A DNA stretch of 9,196 nt, from NCBI GenBank assembly GCA_023252015.1, contig JAHEXS010000039.1, positions 1-9,196 on the forward strand, given 5' to 3'. Both the position numbers and the translations under genes were made by a program. This DNA comes from Candidatus Nitrosotenuis sp. (lineage in GTDB: Archaea > Thermoproteota > Nitrososphaeria > Nitrososphaerales > Nitrosopumilaceae). The notes below the pieces were generated by a model. That model ran no database searches. It had not been told where the DNA came from and saw only the letters and a list, made by a program, of their open reading frames with translations. Below are positions 6,580 to 9,196 of this stretch, in pieces. The stretch's first letter is position 1. Every line of letters begins with the position of its first letter.

Positions 6580-6589
6580 GATATCATGA
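6576..6589. promoter_or_regulatory. 14-bp perfect palindrome across the ilvD start codon
   Basis: TCATGATATCATGA is its own reverse complement and contains the ilvD ATG (6579-6577) in one half and a second minus-strand ATG (6587-6585) in the other. The second ATG opens a three-codon frame, Met-Ile-Ser, whose TGA overlaps the ilvD ATG as ATGA. The site lies at the predicted transcription start, where a bound repressor would block initiation. Role is inferred from position and symmetry. Confidence 0.4.
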
Positions 6590-6602
6590 CTAAATCGATT
6601 TA

Positions 6603-6610
6603 CTATATTA
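6603..6610 (-). promoter_or_regulatory. TATA box of ilvD
   Basis: On the minus strand TAATATAG begins 31 nt before the ilvD ATG, within the 59-nt gap between the upstream membrane-protein gene and ilvD. The spacing suits a leaderless transcript starting at or just before the start codon, so ilvD probably has its own promoter even though the upstream gene is co-directional. A second AT-rich stretch just upstream (AAAATATTC) is a weaker alternative. Confidence 0.55.
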
Positions 6611-6638
6611 GAATATTTTCAATTCTCAAACCAAGAAA

Positions 6639-7247
6639 CTATTTCTTGATCAGTTGTCCGTCTAATTCGGTTAGTTGAGCATCTATCGAAGTCTGATTGT
6701 CATTCCCGTACGTAATCAATATTCTATCATCATTATGCAGGACATAATCTCTTATGCCATCTACTTGCTTGTGATTGATAAAGAACTTGAGTGTGTAATC
6801 GTTATCTGTACAGAATGTGTGGTTTTTGGCTTTGTCTGGGAATACAAAACAGTCGTTATTCAGACCGATTTTTAGTGAGTCAAATAGATACCCTAATTTG
6901 ACATTTGATGCATGTCTGTGGATGGTGTTGCCGTCTTCTCCTTCAAAGTGGATGAATGGGCTTTTTACTTGGTATTGCTGCGGTGAGAAATCAAATTTAT
7001 CTCCAAAGATTCTAACTAATAATGATGCATGTTCGTGTTCATCACCAAGCTTACCTGCTCCAACTGGCGCATTAAGCGGACTTGTTTGAGTCTTTGTTAC
7101 AAAATGATACCCTGCAAATACAATAATTGCTACAATCCCTGCCAAGACAGCTATTCCAATTACCATGTTTTTTCGTTTTTGTCTTGACTGTCTATCTACA
7201 AAACTTTCACGACGCTCTTCTTTATCTTCCCTCTCTTTTTTGCCCAT
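6639..7247 (-). CDS. Single-pass membrane protein with His-rich outer domain, function unknown
   Basis: I do not recognise a family. The 202-residue product has a highly charged, Lys/Arg-rich N-terminal tail (residues 1-27), one hydrophobic segment (about 29-49) and a soluble C-terminal domain of about 150 residues. The positive-inside rule puts that domain outside the cell membrane. It contains nine histidines counting His48, among them HEH (71-73) and HRH (110-112), and two cysteines (133 and 146) that could form a disulfide. Asn-x-Thr sites at 142 and 184 could be glycosylated. The paired HxH motifs suggest metal binding, and copper is attractive in an ammonia oxidiser, but that is inference. 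The ATG at 7247 has no clear Shine-Dalgarno. It lies 59 nt upstream of ilvD on the same strand and divergent from the HIT gene. Confidence 0.85.
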   Translation of the reverse strand: MGKKEREDKEERRESFVDRQSRQKRKNMVIGIAVLAGIVAIIVFAGYHFVTKTQTSPLNAPVGAGKLGDEHEHASLLVRIFGDKFDFSPQQYQVKSPFIHFEGEDGNTIHRHASNVKLGYLFDSLKIGLNNDCFVFPDKAKNHTFCTDNDYTLKFFINHKQVDGIRDYVLHNDDRILITYGNDNQTSIDAQLTELDGQLIKK

Positions 7248-7388
7248 GAAACACTCACACTCAAAAAATAGGACTAATTAACTAATCGCTGCCAATGATA
7301 ATTTCACCTGAACGACAAGAATTTCGGTTGGGTAATTTAGAAACCTGATGATCGATAATGTAATAAATTGTTTGACGTAATTGCACTT
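7248..7388. promoter_or_regulatory. Divergent promoter region of the membrane protein and HIT genes
   Basis: This 141-bp gap must carry two promoters. On the minus strand the candidates are TATTTTTT (7270-7263, 23 nt from the ATG, rather close) and TTAATTAG (7282-7275, 35 nt), neither convincing. A tandem ACACTC repeat (7251-7262, plus-strand reading) fills the bases just before that ATG, and ACTAAT is repeated 8 bp apart at 7273-7286. On the plus strand TAATAAAT (7361-7368) is 28 nt before the GTG of the HIT gene. No RNA gene or coding sequence is seen here. Confidence 0.4.
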
Positions 7389-7793
7389 GTGCACTGCATA
7401 TTTTGCGACATTGTATCTGGAAAGCGAGAAGGATACTTTATCTATGAAGACTCGGATCATGTGGCATTTTTAGACAAATATCCAATAGATAACGGCCACT
7501 CCCTGGTCGTGCCAAAAAAACACTATGAAAAAATCACAGACATGAAACCAAATGATGTTGGGAGCCTTTTTTCCAAAATACCCCACATTGCAAGCATGAT
7601 ACTTGCTGCAACAAAGGCAGACGCGTTTAGCATTGCACAAAACAATGGTCGGGCAGCAAAACAAATCATACCCCATGTACACGTACACATCATTCCGAGG
7701 TATAATGACGCTGGTGCAGTCTGGACAAAAAGAACGATTCTTTCAGATGGCGAACTCAAAACACTGGCAAAACAAATTCGGGAACACGTATAA
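7389..7793 (+). CDS. HIT-family nucleotide hydrolase (Hint/Ap4A hydrolase-like)
   Basis: HIT proteins hydrolyse or transfer nucleotidyl groups from substrates such as AMP-lysine, adenosine phosphoramidate or ApnA, through a histidine nucleophile. In the 134-residue reading the signature HVHVHII is at 96-102 (PHVHVHIIPR), with His98 the expected nucleophile. The N-terminal Cys3-x2-Cys6, together with His45 and His96, matches the zinc site of the Hint-type branch. FLDKYPIDNGHSLVVPKKH (27-45) and AQNNG (83-87) are the other family blocks. The start chosen is GTG at 7389, giving MHCIFCDIV, the usual beginning of the family; a TTG at 7368 would add seven residues (MFDVIAL) with no family support. 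A TATA-like TAATAAAT 28 nt before the GTG supports this. The exact substrate cannot be told. Confidence 0.93.
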   Translation: MHCIFCDIVSGKREGYFIYEDSDHVAFLDKYPIDNGHSLVVPKKHYEKITDMKPNDVGSLFSKIPHIASMILAATKADAFSIAQNNGRAAKQIIPHVHVHIIPRYNDAGAVWTKRTILSDGELKTLAKQIREHV

Positions 7794-7794
7794 T

Positions 7795-7821
7795 TGATTT
7801 GAATTTGTTGGATTTGTTTTT
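7795..7821 (+). terminator. T-rich terminator after the HIT gene
   Basis: Immediately after the HIT stop codon the plus strand has repeated T runs ending in TTTTT (7817-7821), the kind of oligo-T signal that ends archaeal transcripts. There is no GC-rich stem. Confidence 0.4.
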
Positions 7822-7832
7822 CGATGTTAATG

Positions 7833-7847
7833 TTTGTTTGAAACAAA
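7833..7847. promoter_or_regulatory. 15-bp palindrome upstream of the response regulator promoter
   Basis: TTTGTTTGAAACAAA is a perfect inverted repeat of 7 bp around a central G. The one-base centre rules out an RNA hairpin of the full length, so a dimeric DNA-binding protein is the more natural reading. It ends 9 bp before the candidate TATA box of the response regulator gene, where activators or repressors of archaeal promoters bind. AT-rich composition raises the chance of coincidence. Confidence 0.35.
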
Positions 7848-7856
7848 AAAACTAGT

Positions 7857-7864
7857 CTTAAAAC
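7857..7864 (+). promoter_or_regulatory. TATA-like box of the response regulator gene
   Basis: CTTAAAAC begins 31 nt before the ATG at 7888, consistent with a leaderless transcript from that ATG. The match to the TATA consensus is modest; its spacing is the main support and also the reason for preferring the start at 7888. Confidence 0.4.
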
Positions 7865-7887
7865 ATACATTTTTGCTAAAAACCTCA

Positions 7888-8358
7888 ATGCCACTTGACA
7901 TACTGATTGCAGAGGATAATGAGTTTACCGCAAAGCAATACAAAATTGCGCTTGAGAAAAGAAATCATAAAATTACAATTGCAAAAGACGGAGTAGAATG
8001 TGTTGATTATTATCTAAACGAGGCAAAATACGATGAACTATTTAGGAAAAGCAGAGCGCCACCGTTTGACTTGGTTCTCTTAGATCATGACATGCCAAGA
8101 AGAACCGGTGCAGATGCAGCTAGAGAAATTTTAGAATATAGACCAAATCAAAGGTTGATCTTTCTTTCAGCATATGGGAAGGGAATAATGCAAAAACTCC
8201 AAGACCTAAAAGACGATACGGTTCAGATAATTCAAAAACCATTCTCATTAAACTTCCTTATAAAAAAAATTGAGGGTTCTACTATCAAAAATAAAATAAT
8301 CAATACGCAAGACGGTAACGTCTTGACAGCTACGCAAGATAGCGCTGCAATAAGATAA
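7888..8358 (+). CDS. Stand-alone receiver-domain response regulator (CheY-like)
   Basis: A single phospho-receiver domain in a 156-residue protein, accepting phosphate from a histidine kinase not present here. Metal-binding acids Glu9-Asp10 are in LIAEDNE, the phosphorylated Asp66 in LVLLDHDMP, the switch Ser94 in IFLSAYG (Ser where Thr is also common) and Lys117 in QKPFS. The distance from Asp10 to Asp66 is about 12 residues longer than in CheY, so there is an insertion around Tyr41-Pro59 before strand beta-3. About 30 residues follow the receiver and form no recognised output domain, so it probably acts by protein contact. The start is placed at ATG 7888 (MPLDILIAEDN); a longer frame from 7834 adds 18 residues overlapping the putative TATA box and operator. 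It ends 2 bp from the convergent aRF1 gene. Confidence 0.92.
   Translation: MPLDILIAEDNEFTAKQYKIALEKRNHKITIAKDGVECVDYYLNEAKYDELFRKSRAPPFDLVLLDHDMPRRTGADAAREILEYRPNQRLIFLSAYGKGIMQKLQDLKDDTVQIIQKPFSLNFLIKKIEGSTIKNKIINTQDGNVLTATQDSAAIR
8304..8339. repeat. Hairpin with GNRA loop flanked by a TACGCAAGA direct repeat
   Basis: CAAGACG-GTAA-CGTCTTG (8308-8325) forms a perfect 7-bp stem with a GUAA loop in the plus-strand RNA, GUAA being a GNRA tetraloop. TACGCAAGA occurs at 8304-8312 and again at 8331-8339, 27 bp apart and in the same reading frame (Thr-Gln-Asp twice in the protein tail). The structure lies 31 nt before the response regulator stop codon, and on the minus strand it would lie about 36-53 nt past the aRF1 stop, in its 3' untranslated RNA. 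Possible roles are termination or 3' end protection. Confidence 0.5.
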
Positions 8359-8360
8359 TT

Positions 8361-9196
8361 CTACTGATTTGGATTATACCTGAGTATTGCGCCAACCTTG
8401 CCAAGACTGGCTAACATTGCACCATATTCTGTGACGCCTGAAATCACCTCGACTTTCGTTCCAACCTGAGCTGCAATAAGCGAAAGATAATCCACCAAAT
8501 CCTGAGATATTGCTTCTTGGTCCGTGCTTTTGCAGCTTAGACATGGCTTGTTTAGGAGTTCCGTCTTTCTTGGAATCACCTTTAATCTATCTATGATTTC
8601 TTCCTGTATGTTTTGACATCTTTTGCATTTTATCTCTAATCGGTACATGTTTGTATCATCTGTGATTAGTAGGGTTTCGACTACATTATTTTTTAAATAT
8701 TGTATTACGTCTTTTAGTCCGTACACGCCTTTGCCAGAGTGAGAATTTACTTCACGAAATAGTTTTTCAATTAATATTTTTTCTTCAGACAATCTAAAGT
8801 CGGATAAAACATCGCTTGCCTTTACGAATGCTTCACGAATTCCTTCTGAACCGGAATACGACGTATCCAAAACAGCAATCACCATGTTCTGCAGCCTGTA
8901 TTCAAGATAGTTTGATTTTAGAAAGTCTTCCTTTGTTGGACCCGGTCCAGATACAATCAATCCCTTTATTGGATAAATATCAATAAAAAATTCCTTTGTT
9001 ACTTCCGCTATTCTGTTGTAATAATACGTAAGTTCCATTTCCCGCAGTCTTTCAAATCTTCTTGCAGACTGCCCTCCCTGTCGGTGTTTTCCTGCAACAC
9101 CAGAGCTTGTTTCCCTTAGTACCTCAATTTTATTTCCATAAAGGAGTCCCCATCCAGTATCCTTTGTGTCAATTGCCAAAAATCCAATCAGATTAT
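8361..9196 (-). CDS. prf1: Archaeal peptide chain release factor 1, partial (N-terminus beyond right edge)
   Basis: aRF1 recognises all three stop codons in the ribosomal A site and triggers peptide release. The reading frame is open to the right edge (NLIGFLAIDTKDTGWG...), giving 277 visible residues of the roughly 410-420 in the family, so the stop-codon-reading domain 1 with its NIKS motif is outside the window. Domain 2 is complete at its active loop: GKHRQGGQSARRF with GGQ at visible residues 40-42 (9077-9069). Domain 3 contains two CxxC pairs (visible 190/193 and 218/221), the mini-domain zinc site known in archaeal aRF1 but absent from most eRF1. The extreme C-terminus LGKVGAILRYNPNQ is typical. 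A TTG at 9179-9177 is not the start; it is internal. It converges with the response regulator gene. Confidence 0.96.
   Translation of the reverse strand, partial: NLIGFLAIDTKDTGWGLLYGNKIEVLRETSSGVAGKHRQGGQSARRFERLREMELTYYYNRIAEVTKEFFIDIYPIKGLIVSGPGPTKEDFLKSNYLEYRLQNMVIAVLDTSYSGSEGIREAFVKASDVLSDFRLSEEKILIEKLFREVNSHSGKGVYGLKDVIQYLKNNVVETLLITDDTNMYRLEIKCKRCQNIQEEIIDRLKVIPRKTELLNKPCLSCKSTDQEAISQDLVDYLSLIAAQVGTKVEVISGVTEYGAMLASLGKVGAILRYNPNQ

Noticed and set aside
6610..6626. AGAAT/ATTCT inverted repeat after the membrane-protein gene, as a terminator
   Set aside because: Only a 5-bp, AT-only stem with a 7-nt loop; too weak, and it overlaps the ilvD promoter area.
7278..7460. 60-codon minus-strand frame in the divergent region
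   Set aside because: Runs through the HIT promoter and start with no conserved features or promoter.
7523..7894. 123-codon minus-strand frame
   Set aside because: Antisense to the HIT gene core motifs and to the response regulator promoter; no support of its own.
1..9196. CRISPR array, insertion sequence, integrase or tRNA gene
   Set aside because: No regularly spaced repeats, transposase-like frames, terminal repeats or cloverleaf-like sequences were seen on either strand.

Overview
The window reads as a chromosomal segment of an AT-rich archaeon, most likely an ammonia-oxidising thaumarchaeon (Nitrososphaerota) of the Nitrosopumilus/Nitrosarchaeum type. The sequence evidence is an archaeal class-1 release factor (aRF1) with a GGQ loop and two CxxC pairs, archaeal TATA boxes about 25-31 nt upstream of several start codons (implying leaderless mRNAs), and small archaeal-style proteins. 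The placement below archaeon level comes from overall resemblance of the proteins and is an inference; I could not run a search.

Layout. Positions 1-4506 (minus strand) hold a tryptophan operon read right to left: trpE, trpG, trpD, trpC, and the first two thirds of trpB, which runs off the left edge. All four junctions are the same 4-nt ATGA stop/start overlap, so the genes are almost certainly one translationally coupled message. No trpF lies between trpC and trpB; trpA, if present, would be beyond the left edge. A 173-bp divergent promoter region (4507-4679) separates trpE from a 66-residue protein with a CxxC...CxxH putative zinc site (4680-4880, plus). That gene converges on ilvD (4894-6579, minus), dihydroxy-acid dehydratase of branched-chain amino acid synthesis. 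Upstream of ilvD on the same strand is a 202-residue single-pass membrane protein with a histidine-rich outer domain and no recognised function (6639-7247). A second divergent region (7248-7388) leads to a HIT-family nucleotide hydrolase (7389-7793, plus) and then a stand-alone receiver-domain response regulator (7888-8358, plus). The latter converges, with only 2 bp between stop codons, on the aRF1 gene (8361 to the right edge, minus, N-terminus missing).

How it fits together. The left two thirds are amino acid biosynthesis: chorismate to indole/tryptophan (TrpE/TrpG make anthranilate, TrpD adds the phosphoribosyl group, TrpC closes the indole ring, TrpB makes tryptophan), plus the penultimate step for valine and isoleucine (IlvD). 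The right third is housekeeping and signalling. I found no mobile element, CRISPR array, rRNA or tRNA. Most of the window is ordinary core genome. The parts worth a second look are the divergent trpE/small-zinc-protein intergenic region with its cluster of GTAC-containing repeats, the palindrome lying across the ilvD start codon, the 7-bp GNRA-loop hairpin at the response-regulator/aRF1 convergence, and the His-rich membrane protein.
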